Source: Talaromyces rugulosus
Lineage: Eukaryota; Ascomycota; Eurotiomycetes; Eurotiales; Trichocomaceae
Assembly: GCF_013368755.1 (NCBI RefSeq)
Contig: NC_049563.1
Coordinates: forward strand, 3,162,001-3,226,000
DNA length: 64,000 bases
Reading direction: 5' to 3'
The notes under the pieces: generated by a model
Told to the model about the DNA's origin: nothing
Databases searched by the model: none
What the model saw: the letters and a program-made list of their open reading frames with translations, nothing else
Part shown: positions 45,163 through 57,780 of the stretch, piece after piece
How positions within the stretch are numbered: position 1 is the stretch's first letter
Layout: the number at the start of each line of letters is the position of its first letter
Position numbers and translations under genes: made by a program

Positions 45163-46440
45163 ATGGCCGGCCCAATAAAAACAGTGACAGCTCTGAGTGT
45201 CGGTGCCATGAAATATGCCGAGTTCCGCAAGACCTGGGAGGAAGGCAGCGCAGAGAAGGCTCGACGTTCACTTCTCGACGAAATCGAGAAGCAAATTCCA
45301 CATATGAGGGATAGCTTGGACCTCGTCAATGACAGTACTATTTTGAAGAATGAAATAAAAACGATCGCGGCCTTGGAACAACTAAACCTCTCCCACCATA
45401 CTGCAGCAAATCTAGACAAAATGGCAGATTCCATAACGACAAATACAGCACAAATAACTGGAAAGATTGATGAAGCGGCCAGTTGCATCAACGAAATGAC
45501 ATTAAACTCCACTGGTATTGCCAAAGACATTCACGGTGTGAGGATTATTGGGAACTCAATGCTTGACAGTATGGAGTACCACATGAAATTCATGCAAACC
45601 GCAGCAGTTGGACTTGCATTCGAGGTGCATCAAGGTGTGCAGGCATTAAAAAAGATTGGCGAGTCTCTCGATGGGATCAACAAGGCAATGATTGATAGAA
45701 ACAGCATTTACACCCAAGGTAGTGCTGGGGAGGACGGATTCGCTACGCATGTGTATGATTATATTGAGACATCAATTGAAGCTACCACGAAGGATTCATC
45801 AGCGGACAATCATAGATATTTCGTCTATCATCCAGACACGAATTGGTATCCCGCATTTCACAGATTGATCCGGAACAATCCACTTCCTGGAGGTTTTTGC
45901 GCCAAGTCCGATGATCTGGATCAACTGTGTCTTATTATGCAGACGGCTCGGAGGACTTTGGTTGAAGCCAGTGATGCAGGGAAGGATATAAATTTCCATC
46001 TGCTTATACCTGCCTGGAGCCCAATTTCAATTACTGAGCCACTGCATTTCCCCGACGACCTTCAACCTTTTCGCGTTGAAGGGCTCAAATATCAAGGGAA
46101 GCCATATGTAACATTCAACCTACCCTTTGAGCGTGCCCGACTGCTTTATGGCATTAGAAATCTGCGTGACCCAGAAGGATGGAACACATTGAGTAACGTT
46201 GGCGCTAGCACTACTTGGTTGGTAGGCGGTACAGTGTTGAATACTGCATGTTTGGCGCTTGGGTTATGTGCAGGGGTTGCTACAGGCCTGGGGACGGTTA
46301 TTGTGGTACCCATCTGGGGGGGAGGTTTTTTTGGGACAGCTACCACTATTGCTTTGCCGGCTACTTATGCTGTTAGAGATGCTCTTCATGAGCGTCCGCC
46401 CAGGATCTTGGGCTCTAATGAGCGCAAGAAAGCACTATGA
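45163..46440 (+). CDS. Orphan protein with helical N-half and hydrophobic glycine-rich C-terminal segments
   Basis: Single exon, 425 aa (MAGPIKTVTALSVGAMKYAE). Residues 1-190 are helical with heptad-like spacing (MADSITTNTAQITGKIDEAA). Residues 200-330 look globular (HRYFVYHPDTNWYPAFHRLI; INFHLLIPAWSPISI). Near the C-terminus two hydrophobic Gly/Ala-rich stretches (about 350-378 and 380-400) could span or insert into a membrane. I do not recognise the family. Architecture loosely recalls membrane-acting defence or incompatibility proteins, but no motif proves it. Set in AT-rich accessory DNA. Confidence 0.6.
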   Translation: MAGPIKTVTALSVGAMKYAEFRKTWEEGSAEKARRSLLDEIEKQIPHMRDSLDLVNDSTILKNEIKTIAALEQLNLSHHTAANLDKMADSITTNTAQITGKIDEAASCINEMTLNSTGIAKDIHGVRIIGNSMLDSMEYHMKFMQTAAVGLAFEVHQGVQALKKIGESLDGINKAMIDRNSIYTQGSAGEDGFATHVYDYIETSIEATTKDSSADNHRYFVYHPDTNWYPAFHRLIRNNPLPGGFCAKSDDLDQLCLIMQTARRTLVEASDAGKDINFHLLIPAWSPISITEPLHFPDDLQPFRVEGLKYQGKPYVTFNLPFERARLLYGIRNLRDPEGWNTLSNVGASTTWLVGGTVLNTACLALGLCAGVATGLGTVIVVPIWGGGFFGTATTIALPATYAVRDALHERPPRILGSNERKKAL

Positions 46441-46830
46441 ATTGCGTCAGATTATCATGAAGAGTCAACGAGTTTTGTTGTTTTTGGAATGCGAGTCTTA
46501 CTTGTTTGTACTTTGAAGTTTGAGTTGTAGATGCTTGATTTCAGTATTTTATGGATTTTAGCAACCAGAATGTCAGACATTTGTTAATAAGACCAGTCAA
46601 TACTTCAATCCGTCTTTAGACCGTGGTTTCGGATGTGATTATGTTCCTCAGCAGCCTCAGGTCTAGCTATATGACTGGAGCTGGAGTGCTTGTTGATGGT
46701 GGAGCTACACTGCAGCTTCAAATTTAAAGCGATAAATAAAGCGCCCGTGAACAAAATCGAACATTGATTCCATAGTTGAACTGAACGCGCTTGAACTAAA
46801 TGTGCTATCATAACCATGGGCCATTTCCGG
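46441..46830. other. Convergent 3' flank
   Basis: 390 bp between the orphan gene and the end of the SRPBCC gene. No coding signature. Confidence 0.4.
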
Positions 46831-47430
46831 CTAGCCAGAGGCTTCGGCATAACCTTTGAGGTCGCTGTTGAATTTATTATATTGACCAATCATCTTTTTC
46901 CCAAGAAGGGAGGGCGTCATGAGGAATCCAATCGGGCCCGTAAACTTTTCAGTTTGTTTGAAGATGGTCGAGGAACCATCGTTAGCTGGCTCGAAGTGGA
47001 AGCTGTGAAGACCGGCGATGAGACCGTAGACTGGTGGACCTTGCCACTGGAAGAGAGCCTCTGAGTTCGCCTTTCGATCCTGCTGTCAGCTCAATTTATT
47101 CTCCACATCGTGTTGTCGCAATAGAGAGGAAGGGAGCTCCTTCCGCTCACCGTGATATTCGCGACGAATTGCATGCCATCCATGTTGCATTTGATTTTGT
47201 CGCCGGGTACAAGTGATGAGAGCGACTTGGAGCTATCCTCGGGCTCGAGCAATTTGACTAATGCAGTGTGCCATTCTGGGTATTTGGAAAAGTCGAGCAG
47301 CTGTGAGAATACTTTTTTTTAGCGGCCTAGCCTTTGGGATTTGCGCGAGAGAAAATATAAGAGCGGCACGTACAATTTCTCGAACCTTGGAAGGCGGTGC
47401 GGCAATCTCAATCTGTGTTTCAATCGACAT
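46831..47430 (-). CDS. SRPBCC/START-like (polyketide cyclase-dehydrase type) small protein
   Basis: Complement of join(46831..47079,47151..47300,47374..47430), 151 aa, three exons that are easy to miss because each is short. Splicing gives MSIETQIEIAAPPSKVREI|LLDFSKYPEWH..., then VPGDKIKCNMDGMQFVANIT|, then ALFQWQGPPVYGLIAGLHSF, HFEPANDGSSTIFKQTEKFT and a C-terminal helix (NKFNSDLKGYAEASG). The opening 'IxAPPxKVREILLDFSKYPEWH' and hydrophobic strand pattern are typical of SRPBCC ligand-binding proteins. Ligand unknown. Introns of 73 and 71 bp have normal GT...AG ends. Confidence 0.8.
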
Positions 47431-48270
47431 TACGATGCGTTTGCGCGTTGACCCGATGTCGCTATCATGAGGCAGGTCGGAAGCGGAGAGGACCGCATTA
47501 TTCACGTGTTTTACGTGCTTATGTGATGATAGCCCTAGCCCTAAAGAGATCGAGACATATCAACTGATGTTCTGTCAATGAACCAGAAGCCTCCAGGGGC
47601 CGTATTCTGTGGGGGATTGCTACTCCATATCATCTATGAGTTGTTTACATGTAGATATCACTGATGAGAGCTAATAGAGTGCTTGTTGCAAAATGACCTG
47701 GAATATTGAATCTAGATGTAGTTTCTCGACTACATATATTTCGACGTTAACTTGATGTTATCTTCAAATATATATATATATATATTTATACATGTGTACT
47801 AGAATATATATACACAAAAGATGACTCCTAAAAGCTTCAATGTTTAATTTAATATATGGATAGTTTACTACTATACTGTCTATAGAATTATGCCAGGTGG
47901 GGGTCCTTCCCCAGATGCACTCCGACCTCCCCCACATACCGCCTCGGAAGACTCAAATTCGATCTCCCGATTTCGATCTCAATTCGATCTGGCAACAGCA
48001 CAGACAACACTCAAGAGCATCTGATTGGGCTTGTCCAGCAGTTTGCTGCAATGCAGGGCCATCACACCGCTGGCATTGGTCCAGAATGCAGATCTGCAAT
48101 GCTGTCCCAGCCAAGATCTTCACTGCAAACCCCTCACCGAATTGGCAAATCATGTCGCGGTGGCTGCAAATCTCGAGCTGAGGAGTGAAGGATAAAAAAT
48201 AATGGATTCTGCTCACCTGGAAGATTCTTCGTGGAAAGCCAAACAAACCTGATAGAGAACCCACGTTGAA
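47431..48270. other. Divergent promoter, SRPBCC gene / sugar transporter
   Basis: 840 bp. Holds copy 2 of the shared element, a (TA)n tract at about 47767-47785, and a GC-rich, CT-rich transporter-proximal part (47890-48180). No gene seen. Confidence 0.5.
47502..47548 (+). repeat. Shared element, copy 2
   Basis: Reads TCACGTGTTTTACGTGCTT, then ATGTGATGATAGCCCTAG, then CCCTAAAGAG, 72 bp upstream of the SRPBCC start. Matches 44094-44147 apart from a 7-bp gap and a few single-base changes, mostly transitions. Could be a regulatory module or a small repeat. Confidence 0.65.
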
Positions 48271-50160
48271 ATGGAAACCAAAGAAACATTCAGCAGTCCC
48301 GAAGAGGAGGCGACCATAGGACCGTTTGTACTGACAGGGCTGTCACAAACCGTACCACAGGTCTATGAAAGAGAACCATACTGTCGAACAGGATTGCGGG
48401 GACTCGTTCATGGTCCCTACATCATCCTGTGTACAGCATGCGCCACCCTCGGGGGCTTTCTATTTGGCTATGACCAAGGCGTTATATCGGTGACATTGGT
48501 GATGCCCCAATTCATCGACGAATTCCCTCGGGTGGCCTCGACCGCATCTGGAGCTGGGTTTTGGAAAGGGTTCCTGACGGCGATGATCGAACTCGGCGCG
48601 TTCCTGGGTGCTTTGAACCAAGGTTGGATAGCCGACCGGATCTCAAGACGGTATTCGATCGTGCTAGCCGTCTTTATTTTCACACTTGGGTCGATACTGC
48701 AGACAGCGGCCGCGAACTATGCGATGCTGACGATCGCGAGGTTAATCGGCGGCGTGGGAATCGGCATGCTTAGCATGGTTGTGCCACTCTACATTTCAGA
48801 AATCAGCCCTCCTGAGATTCGGGGTTCATTGCTAGTGATGGAGGAGCTATCAATCGTCTTTGGCATTGTCATTGCCTACTGGATTACATACGGGACGAGA
48901 GCCATCTCTGGCCACTGGGCCTGGCGATTGCCTTTCTTTTTGCAAATGCTTCCCGCTTTTGTTCTCCTCATCGGGGTCACGGCCTTGCCGTTTTCACCAC
49001 GTTGGCTGATCTCTCAGGACCGACATGCGGAGGCCCTGGAGAACCTGGCCAAGCTTCGCTCCCTTCCATGGGCCGACAAGCGAGTCCGCCACGAGTTCTT
49101 TGAGATTTTGGCTGAGTTCCGGTTTGAGCGGGAACTACGCGCAGAGAAGCACCCAAAGCTGCAAGGTGGCGGCCGGTGGAAAGGGATTCTGCTAGAAGCA
49201 GCGTCATGGGCGGATTGTTTCAAAAAGGGCCATAGACGGCGGACGTTGATTGGGATTGGGTTGATGTTCTTTCAGCAGGTAAGTCCACACATTGACCCGG
49301 TAGCAATAATGAAGGGGGAGGGGGCTTACCAACTTGGCGTGCAGTTCGTCGGCATCAATGCCCTCATCTATTACTCACCGAGTTTATTTGCAGGCATGGG
49401 CCTGGACTACGACATGCAGCTAGCAATGTCCGGGGTACTCAATGTTACCCAGCTAGTCGGGGTCTCTACGAGTCTCTGGACTATGGATAAGGTTGGACGG
49501 CGCGCTCTCCTCATGTTTGGTTCCACCGTTATGGCGATCTCTCACATTATTGTTGCTGTTTTGGTGGGACTGTATGACAAGGACTGGCCTAGCCACCGCG
49601 GCCAGGGGTGGACCAGTGCCGCCTTTCTGTTTGTATACATGCTCGCATTTGGGGCATCATGGGGCCCTGTAGCCTGGGCTTTGCCTTCCGGTATGACACA
49701 TACCCTTTTTTTCAGAAAGAAGGATTTGGTCTTGCGGCGACTTTTTTTTTAACTTTATTTTCAGAGATCTTCCCATTCATGCTGCGTGCCAAGGGAGTTG
49801 CACTGGCGACATGCTCAAATTGGTTGAATAACTTTATCATCGTGAGTGATGTAGTACTTCGTATCCTGTGGGGTAGGAAGAGAGAAGAAAAAAAAAACAT
49901 ACTTTTACTAATGGGATTCTCAACAGGGTTTGATTACTCCCCCGCTGGTTCAAAAAACGGGATTCGGGGCATATGTCTTCTTTGCCATTTTTTGTGTCCT
50001 GTCTGGGGTTTGGACGTTCCTGTTTGTGCCGGAAACCAAGGGACGCACGTTAGATGACATGGACAGCTTGTTTAAAGACAATATGAGTAGCATTGCACTT
50101 GAGCGGAAACGCGCGGTGGAAGCCGAGTTGCGTCAGGAGGATGCTATTGGAGATTGGTAA
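48271..50160 (+). CDS. MFS sugar transporter
   Basis: join(48271..49278,49345..49690,49765..49841,49927..50160), 554 aa. Twelve membrane segments by hydrophobic pattern. Sugar-porter signatures are present: GGFLFGYDQGVIS in TM1, ADRISRRYSI after TM2, a GVGIGMLSMVVPLYISEISPPEIRG-type region read as two adjoining blocks, QQ|FVGINALIYYSP across intron 1, DKVGRR after TM8, PS|EIFPFMLRAKG across intron 2, and VPETKGRTL at the end. The family imports hexoses or related sugars by proton symport. Substrate not predictable. The intron 3 junction (NNFII|GLITPPL) is phase 0. Confidence 0.93.
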
Positions 50161-53100
50161 GGCAGACATTGGAATGAGGTGTGGGCGATGCTATCTGGGA
50201 CTGGCTTCAGGCTGCTGCATAGGTTAAGCCTGGATGGGCATACTACTCCGGTGGTTGCCTAGAATAGACGGCAGTCGAGACTCGACAGACAACGGAGCTG
50301 AATAATGGCAGAGTCTAGACGTGTGTAAGCAGTCGGATCTCTTCGGATGTCGTTTTTTTTATTTTTTCTATTTTTTACCACCCTGCCTATTTCTACCAAT
50401 TTGACTTTTTTCGATCTAGACGAACTCTGCCAGTCTGCCTGCCAAGGACATTGTCGATCATGGACACGAGAATTATGCATGCAGACATTATTATTATTAG
50501 TAGCTACTTATGTACTACTACTACGTAGCTTTACAGCGCTAACGCATTGTTCCTGGCCCCATTTCATCATTGGGTCTTGGCCCTTTTCCCTTGGGCCCTT
50601 GGGGCGATTTGGGTGATTGTGATCGCACCGTTTCTCCATTTCTTGAATAGTGAAAAAAAAAACAAAAAAACACAAAATTGACCAACCTAAAGAGGAGATA
50701 TAATCGGCAAAAAGTTCTCTGACCGTTTGACAGGAGATCAGTTAAAAACGTGAGATGTTAGTACGTACCTCCTTTTCATCTGCTTGGCCCCCCCCGATCA
50801 TCATGCCAGATTGTACCTTTTTCTTTTTTAAGCATTTTTTTAATTTTCACGTGGAAATTGAGAGATTTAAAAAAAGGTTTTTTTTTTCTTGGTACGTAGT
50901 AGTAGTATAAAAATTTTCTTTTTGGCTGCAACGTCACAAAAAAAAAAGAAGGTATTATTGTTCTCGTGTAGTGTACGAACGTCGAAAAGGGCGAAAATGG
51001 TCAGCCAGCCAAGTCCGAAGTTGAGGCTAAGCCCTGACTACTGAGGTTGCAAAAGATTTTCGAAGTTTTATTTTTATTTTTTTTAAAGAAAAAAAAAAAA
51101 AAAAAACATCTCAGACATTTGCAGACGTTCCAGATTTTCACAGCCTCAGGGGGGTGGGTGGTGGTTGAGATGTGACTATTTTGGGTGATATCACGCTACG
51201 TATGCATGGGAGATTATTGTTTAAAAGATTTTTTGGTAGTAGTTTCTTTTTTTATAAAAAAAGAATAAAGCTTTGATATAATTTTATCGCATAAATGGCG
51301 GTCACCGATATGGCCCCTGTCGTTTTTTTTTTTTATTGTCGCTGCTTTTGTCTCAGTGTGAGACGTTGTCGGAAATGACCGAGTCAGCCACACAGGCTAT
51401 ACATAGGTATGTAACAAGCCAACAAGACGAGACAGCAACAAAGACTTTGTTTTATTCTTGTTGTTATTATTATTGTCAGCCTGACGCACACAAAGACACG
51501 ATGCGTTGGTTGTATTATTTCCGAGTCGGTGTAGGTCCGGAGTAAAGTTGAGTATACGGAGTAATACAATAGTAATCGATAAGTACGCGGTAATAATAAT
51601 ACATACTAATATTAGACACGGCAGGGATTCGCCCACGTTGCGAGTGGGGCTCGCTTCCTTAACGGTCGACGGTTCCCTTTACCGTATGGTACGGCTTTGC
51701 CTGGGGTTTTCTTATGGGGAATACGGTATGCATACAGTGGCACGTGATCCATTACGCGCTAGACTTTATCGAGACTAGGCTGTATACACTTACTCGTCTA
51801 CGATTGCATGCCACTACAATAAAAGTCTGCAACGCTTTGTTCCTGCAGTCAATTGCAGACAGAGGAAAATGTATAGATGGGAAATATACTCTCAGCAGGT
51901 AGTAATTTAATAGTAATAATAATACCCTGTTCCTGGGTCGTGACAGACAAGGCCCAGTTTTGCGGGAGCCATGCATGCATCAGCGGTGCTAGCGTGGTGA
52001 TCAGGCGTGCGGCCGCGGCCACCAACCAACACTGAATCGGCACGGGATTAATTGGATTTGTACTATTAGTTTTTTTTTAGTTTTTTTTTTTCTCTTCCCC
52101 TCTTACAACTGGAAGAAGAACAATAGAAAGAAAAAAAATAATAGCAGTTGTCCGTAGTCTTTGTACAGGACAAGTCCGTGTGGGGGCCGCGATTTGGGCC
52201 AAACCTTAAAGCCCGCCCGCGCGACTTCCCCGCTAGAACTCCGACCGCTTGTGTGTTTTTTGTCTCCTGATTCATGATTCATACCATACCATCGACCACC
52301 CACTTCATCGGATCGGACGTGGAGCCTGGAGATAACCTTTTGACTGGCTGACACAGACTCAAGAGTAGGTACATCGCACACCGTATCTCCGTATTATTAT
52401 ACTTTCGATGACAACCAACTCGTGTGTGTCGCGAGTTCCCGAATGCCACGCAATCTCGCCCGATACAGAGAAGAAAGAAGACAGAGAGGAAAAAAACCTC
52501 ATTGACATCATCGTGGCTGTAAAACGCCGCAGCGCCAATAGCGGTAGCCCCCAAAAAAGTGGCAGCTGGTCGCTGCAACGACAGCCTGTTCGTGGTGACC
52601 GTGATGCTACTGCGCTGCGTAGTAAGATAGTCCACTCGCAAAATGGGGCTGATATCCACTCGCCCGTCTAGCTCGATATGGTTCTCGAAATAACTCTCAT
52701 TCCATCTCCAAAACGAGACAAGACGTTGGTGCTACTACTAGTCTGGTGGGACTCCAATCTTCAAGTTAGCTCAATTCAAAAAAAATACGTATCCAGGGGC
52801 TAACTAAACTAACCAAGGAACCCTCCGTCCCGGACTCCCCCATGTCCCCCCCCCTTTCAAGGTTGACAGGGCTTCCCGCCCTGCTTTGATTGCCCAGCCC
52901 TGTCTTGAGGCGCCGCCGGCGTATTGGGCCGCGCTATCGTTTGGTCGGCGATGCTTTTTTAGTCCTTTGGGCCACTGTCTCGACGTCGTTGTCGGTCACC
53001 TGGTCCACTCACAGCTGCCCGATTTCCTCCGTCCAAGATGTCGCAACCCAGCGGTCGACTAGTTCAATTAGCACCGCCGTGCTGGGCGTCTTGCCTTGTT

Positions 53101-53546
53101 TCGCGTTTTCTAGAAGCTTTCCTTGAACGGTGGGACAAGCTAGTCGCTGGCAGTGACGTTCATCGGCCGCCCTTAGTTGGCATAGTTGCTGGGAATTCTC
53201 GCCCTCTTTTGCTAAGAGTCTAACGCTGCGACGAATGGTGGGGGTTATTTTTAATCTTGCTCTATTCTTTATCTCTTGATTTGACTCTCCCTGTTTGAGC
53301 TTTGAAGAAGAAAATTTTTTTTTCACGCATTTCTAACCATCTTCGCTACTACCCTCTCGACACATCGTTGCAATCTGTCGCCCTTTTTAAAGCTCGAGAA
53401 CACTCCCATACCCTCGCGCTGCCGGACTGAGATAATTGTGCTTCTGTACATTTTTTTAAAAACAGTATGTTGGTCGTCTCCCACGACGCAAACCATGTCA
53501 TATCGTCGCTCTCGTTTTTGTTGCATCACCTTCCCAATACGCCGTC
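50161..53546. other. 3.4 kb gene-free region upstream of the C2H2 regulator
   Basis: No supportable gene. Rich in homopolymer tracts (A18 at 51089-51106; several T tracts), short trinucleotide runs, and a TACGGAGTA motif (51555-51563). The ~700 bp before the start codon are pyrimidine-rich and may be a long 5' UTR. Small ORFs here (for example 53009-53326 minus) lack signatures. Confidence 0.5.
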
Positions 53547-54940
53547 ATGTCGTCTCAAGGAAGTGGACACTCACACGACTATAGTTTTCAAGGCCACGAC
53601 CCTTCACCGTTACCGTCAAACCACGAGTGGGTGCGTGTCGATCCACCAGAGGAGCCGGGGATCAATCCTGCACAACGCCAGCAGTATCACCTCCTCCCGT
53701 CCACCCACCAGTCAGCCCTATCAGCAGCAATTCCCGTGAATAATCTGTCTGTGCAAGACGCCTTTCAATTGGTCCACCCCGACCCAGTCATTTTGGCTCA
53801 AGAACAACCCAACATCCTTTCTCTTCCTCCTCCTCCACAACAACAACAACAACAACCTCAACCTCAACCTCAACAACCTTACCACACGTCAAACCCTACA
53901 ACACCCATTGACATTCCTCAAGGTAACGTTGGTCAGAGGTATGTAAGCCCTAATGTGTTGGGTGTATAGTTAATAACCCAATATGCTACAGTCCTGCGTT
54001 TGACTTGCTCCATCAATCCTATCCTCCAACCGAAAACTTTGATTCCGATTCAATGTACGCCAGCGTCCAGAGTAAGTACATTTTGTTATTGATTGCTGTC
54101 CTATAATACTAACGGGCCAGGTTACTACCACCCTGATATCACTTCGCATCCCAGTCATCTGGTTGGCGCTGTGAGCAGTCCCTTTTCGCCGCTTGATTCT
54201 ACGATGTATCCTCAGGGAAATAGGCAACAGGCGCCTATTCACCCCCAACAAGCATCGTGGCCTCAATATCAACGGTCATTAACTCGCACACCGGAGGATC
54301 CGTACCAGAGACGACCACACGAATCATTGACACCTCCCGCAGGCTATGCGCCTCTCCCATCACAGCCCGCTGTCTTTTCAAATACATCGTTCCCAGCCAG
54401 TCTGCAACAGCCACAACCCCAAGCATTTTACCCTACGTAAGGATCGACCTGTATTCTTACTCGGTGTTTTTCGAAGCTAATTTGTGTTCTAGTTCTAATA
54501 CTTTTGGCTTTAACCAACCTAATTATGAGTTTCCTCAACCGTCCTTTGTCCCGTAAGTTTTTAAATCTTAAGTTTGTTTTATTCCGAGCTGACCAACGAC
54601 AAGATCGAATGCCTACCCCATCACAACCGGCCCGGACCCACGGATCCCAATGAGAACTTCTCCATACACAGGTAGCAACCAGTCGACCCCGACCACCCCA
54701 GAACCCGAGAGCCAAGTTCGTGTGCTTGAATCGAGACCCAAACCGCAGTGTTGGGATCACGGATGCAACGGCCGTGAATTTTCGACATTTAGCAATCTGC
54801 TGCGACACCAGCGCGAGCGTTCGGGGGCCGCGGCCAAGTCCGAATGTCCCCATTGTGGCGCCGTCTTCACACGAACAACTGCGCGAAATACGCATATATC
54901 GCAGGGTAAATGCAAAGGCATCCGCGACTCGACTGAGTAA
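53547..54940 (+). CDS. C2H2-type zinc-finger transcription factor
   Basis: join(53547..53938,53992..54071,54121..54436,54493..54552,54604..54940), 394 aa, five exons. Residues 1-280 are low-complexity and Pro/Gln-rich, with a Q run after LPPPP, typical of an activation region. Two fingers lie at the C-terminus: CWDHGC...[14 protein letters not shown] (about 332-355; no fourth His visible) and [20 protein letters not shown] then GKC (about 364-387; CCHC type). The last intron ends ACAAG, a non-C/T acceptor context, but is the only join restoring the frame. An alternative ATG at 53467 opens another frame and is rejected. Target genes unknown; it is flanked by very large gene-free regions, suggesting complex regulation. 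Confidence 0.85.
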
Positions 54941-55364
54941 GCGACGCTACTCGAAACACTTTATCAGACTAAAAGCCGACTAGTCGTTCGCCTCGTCTGA
55001 CTGTATTATATTACGTCTTTCTTTTCTTGTATTTTTTTGTTGTTTTATATGTTCCAAGCTTCCTTATGAGTGAAGCTCGAGATCGAATACTAGCATTTGT
55101 CCGGCGTTGCCTTACATCATGTAGCCCGGCTATCTACTGGGCTCGGGAAAGGTCTTCAACACCATTTTTGGAGTGCATTATGAAGGGTGTTGTCGTGAGG
55201 AGTACATTGTACATTTTTTTCCATCAGTTTCGGCGAGTACGGTGCATTGGATTTGTTTTGTTCTAGTTTAATCTGGTTGTCATTTTTGTTGAGAGATTAG
55301 CGTCAATTTTGTGTCTACACTCTGTATCTCTATTGATCGTCATTAGCATTGCGATTAGCATTAT

Positions 55365-55435
55365 TGCTCTATTATTACTACTATTATTACTCTGTTATTA
55401 CTACCATTATTACTACTATTATGATGATTATCATC
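55365..55435 (+). repeat. Imperfect ATT/ACT trinucleotide microsatellite
   Basis: Alternating ATTATTACTACT-type units, ending in a TGATGATTATCATC stretch. Simple repeat in gene-free DNA. Confidence 0.8.
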
Positions 55436-56091
55436 TTCCAAAGAGTGGAGTACTTTTTGTGAAACGATCTGGTCCGTTGATTCTTGCTTATTCTTGGCTT
55501 CTGATATGCCTGTTACCTCTTGGCGAGTCATGGATTCAAAAGACATCCCAACATCCATATCATTGACTCCATTTGATCAGAGACATTGGGGACATAATTA
55601 TTAACGTTCACCACCGATCCATCGGGCGATGCATTGTCTTGTGTGTGCCATGTGGTCAGTGCTTAACTGGGCTCAGCGCTTGATTGAGCTCAGCCAGCCA
55701 AGCCCGCGCGCCAACCCAGCATCCACAAACCTGATAATGCATTTTTGTTTCGTACCATTCAGAGTGTATCAAACTCTCTGTACGAGGACAATCTCGTCTA
55801 ATTTTTTTTATCGAAGCCTCGCCCGTACAACTGCAGTACCCACCATTTGTTGATTTGACCCAGCTAGCACGCAATTTTATACGGGAAAAATAATAATAAT
55901 ATGCGGAGTAAAGTCGATATAGTTTACGAAGTACAACTTGGATACAGTATCGTATCCACCAACTTTAACTATTGTGTATAGTACCAGTATACAAAATAGT
56001 CGAAAACATCTTTTCCCAATTTTGTCTCCAGCTCGCCTACCTTTAACCCGATGGCACACTCGTAATAGTCTGCTTCGCTACATCATTACTC

Positions 56092-56114
56092 TTTTTTTTT
56101 TTTTTTTTTTTTTT
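56092..56114 (+). repeat. T23 homopolymer tract
   Basis: Uninterrupted run of 23 T. Length is likely to vary between isolates and to be error-prone in sequencing. Confidence 0.9.
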
Positions 56115-57036
56115 GGATATTCTCTCTTCGGTGCCTCCTCTCCGACTCTACAATGACAAATAGGTAAGCATTAAGTATCGATTAACGATTTCCAAGGTCA
56201 TAGTAGTAGCCATGAAACTATAATATTGAAATACTAGTTACCGAGTGCCAAGTAGATAATGCATGCATGCACAGACTAAAATGAGGAGAAAACAACAAGC
56301 TATGATTTGACGGTTTGGCCGAATAGCTGCAGCCTAAAACAAGGAGTTGAGTAGTATTATTATTTTATTATTATTATAGACTACGTATAAGTTGCTTTTT
56401 CAATTGAAAAGTCTCCTAATGCGGCATGTCGCGTGGAACCGTAATACGTACTACTAAGTACTTAGTACCCCGTACTAATACAAAAACAGACTAGTCCCGA
56501 TAAATCGCTAGCGTGAAACCTTAGTTCCGCTACGGAGCTGCGCGGGTTGTTAGCCTGCCCCACTCTTTGGAACCTTCCACTAAGGCTTCCACGAAGACTG
56601 TGGATTCTTTTCTTCACGTGTGTTATCCAATCATGGCAGGCCTCGTACATGTACCACTGTACTACTTGGTATTTTAAAAAATAAACCTAGGTTGGCAAAC
56701 GAACTACCATCCTCAATTGGAAAAATTGGCCGTTGCTAAAAAGTTAAATTCTCCTTGCCCCATTGCTCTGTAAAGGTAATCGATCAGCCACCCATGACCA
56801 TTACTACCATAAGTTATAATACACTTCACTGTGGAGAATACGTATCCGTGATTCGATTTGCTGGCCTCGAGTCATGAACGATCGGATCGCGGAAGCTATG
56901 AAGAACCGGTGACCGTTTTTGTTTCCCCAGTGCGACTTTGCACTATCAGAACTACTAGTGTACCAGACTGGCAGACTGGTAGTGCTGCTGCCTCCCCCTG
57001 TTTCTATCTCTGGACTAGTGAGAGAGCCAGTAAGGA

Positions 57037-57048
57037 CGGAGTACTCCG
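57037..57048. promoter_or_regulatory. Perfect 12-bp palindrome CGGAGTACTCCG
   Basis: Self-complementary site made of two inverted CGGAGT halves, in the gene-free region that also has TACGGAGTA copies. CGG half-sites in inverted order are typical targets of fungal Zn2Cys6 dimers (established). Occupancy here is a guess. Confidence 0.4.
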
Positions 57049-57780
57049 GTTGACCATGATTTGTCCGTACTTGGTACTAACTAACTAGTCAGGACAAAGT
57101 TACAAGTGCTCGTCATAGAGTAGAATCCTCGGACATCTGACTACCTCAACGGGCAATCCACCCTAGCTAGTAGCGAAGGATTTCAGAAGAGAAAAAAAAA
57201 CCTTTTTCCTCCTCAGAAAAGTCTAAATCCTGGCAAACGTGGCAATATAGTACTTTTTTGATTCCTTTCTAAAAAGGATCGTGTTTAAACCTTGCTTTTC
57301 TAGATGAACCTTAAAATAACATATTTTTTGGACTTGTTCAAGTGTCATGTCCTCGATCGTAGTGTGAACCTTTTTTTTTTCATTTTTATTACTATATATT
57401 TTGTAGTAGTAATTCGTACACACCCCTTTTGGGACCTTTTTGCAGCTCAGCCATGACAAATAATAACACACCGATTTTTTCATGGGTCATGAATGGTCTA
57501 CCGTTACGCTGGCCCAACGTTTGCCAAGCCCCTTTTACGTGCCCCCTCCCTGGCCGCCTGGCGTATATCAAAAAACCGATGTAGCAACTGACGTCTTCCC
57601 AGAACCGTGGGCGCACGCGTTAACACCCCGATTAGCAGTCGATCACTTGACAAGGGGCTTAGAGCGGAAAGAGGGGAATTTATGGTCCATTTTTTTTCTT
57701 TCCTCTTTTCGGGCTATTATCGCCCCGTTTTTTGTTGCCAATTTGGTGGGTGATTAGTACTAGTAACTTAAGTAGTATGG

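Noticed and set aside
51600..51700. Possible tRNA-like sequence around GGGATTCGCCC
   Set aside because: No acceptor stem, A box or complete B box on either strand.
53467..53739. Upstream ATG opening a 90-aa frame in the C2H2 gene
   Set aside because: It is in a different frame from the zinc-finger protein and has no signature; at most a regulatory upstream ORF.
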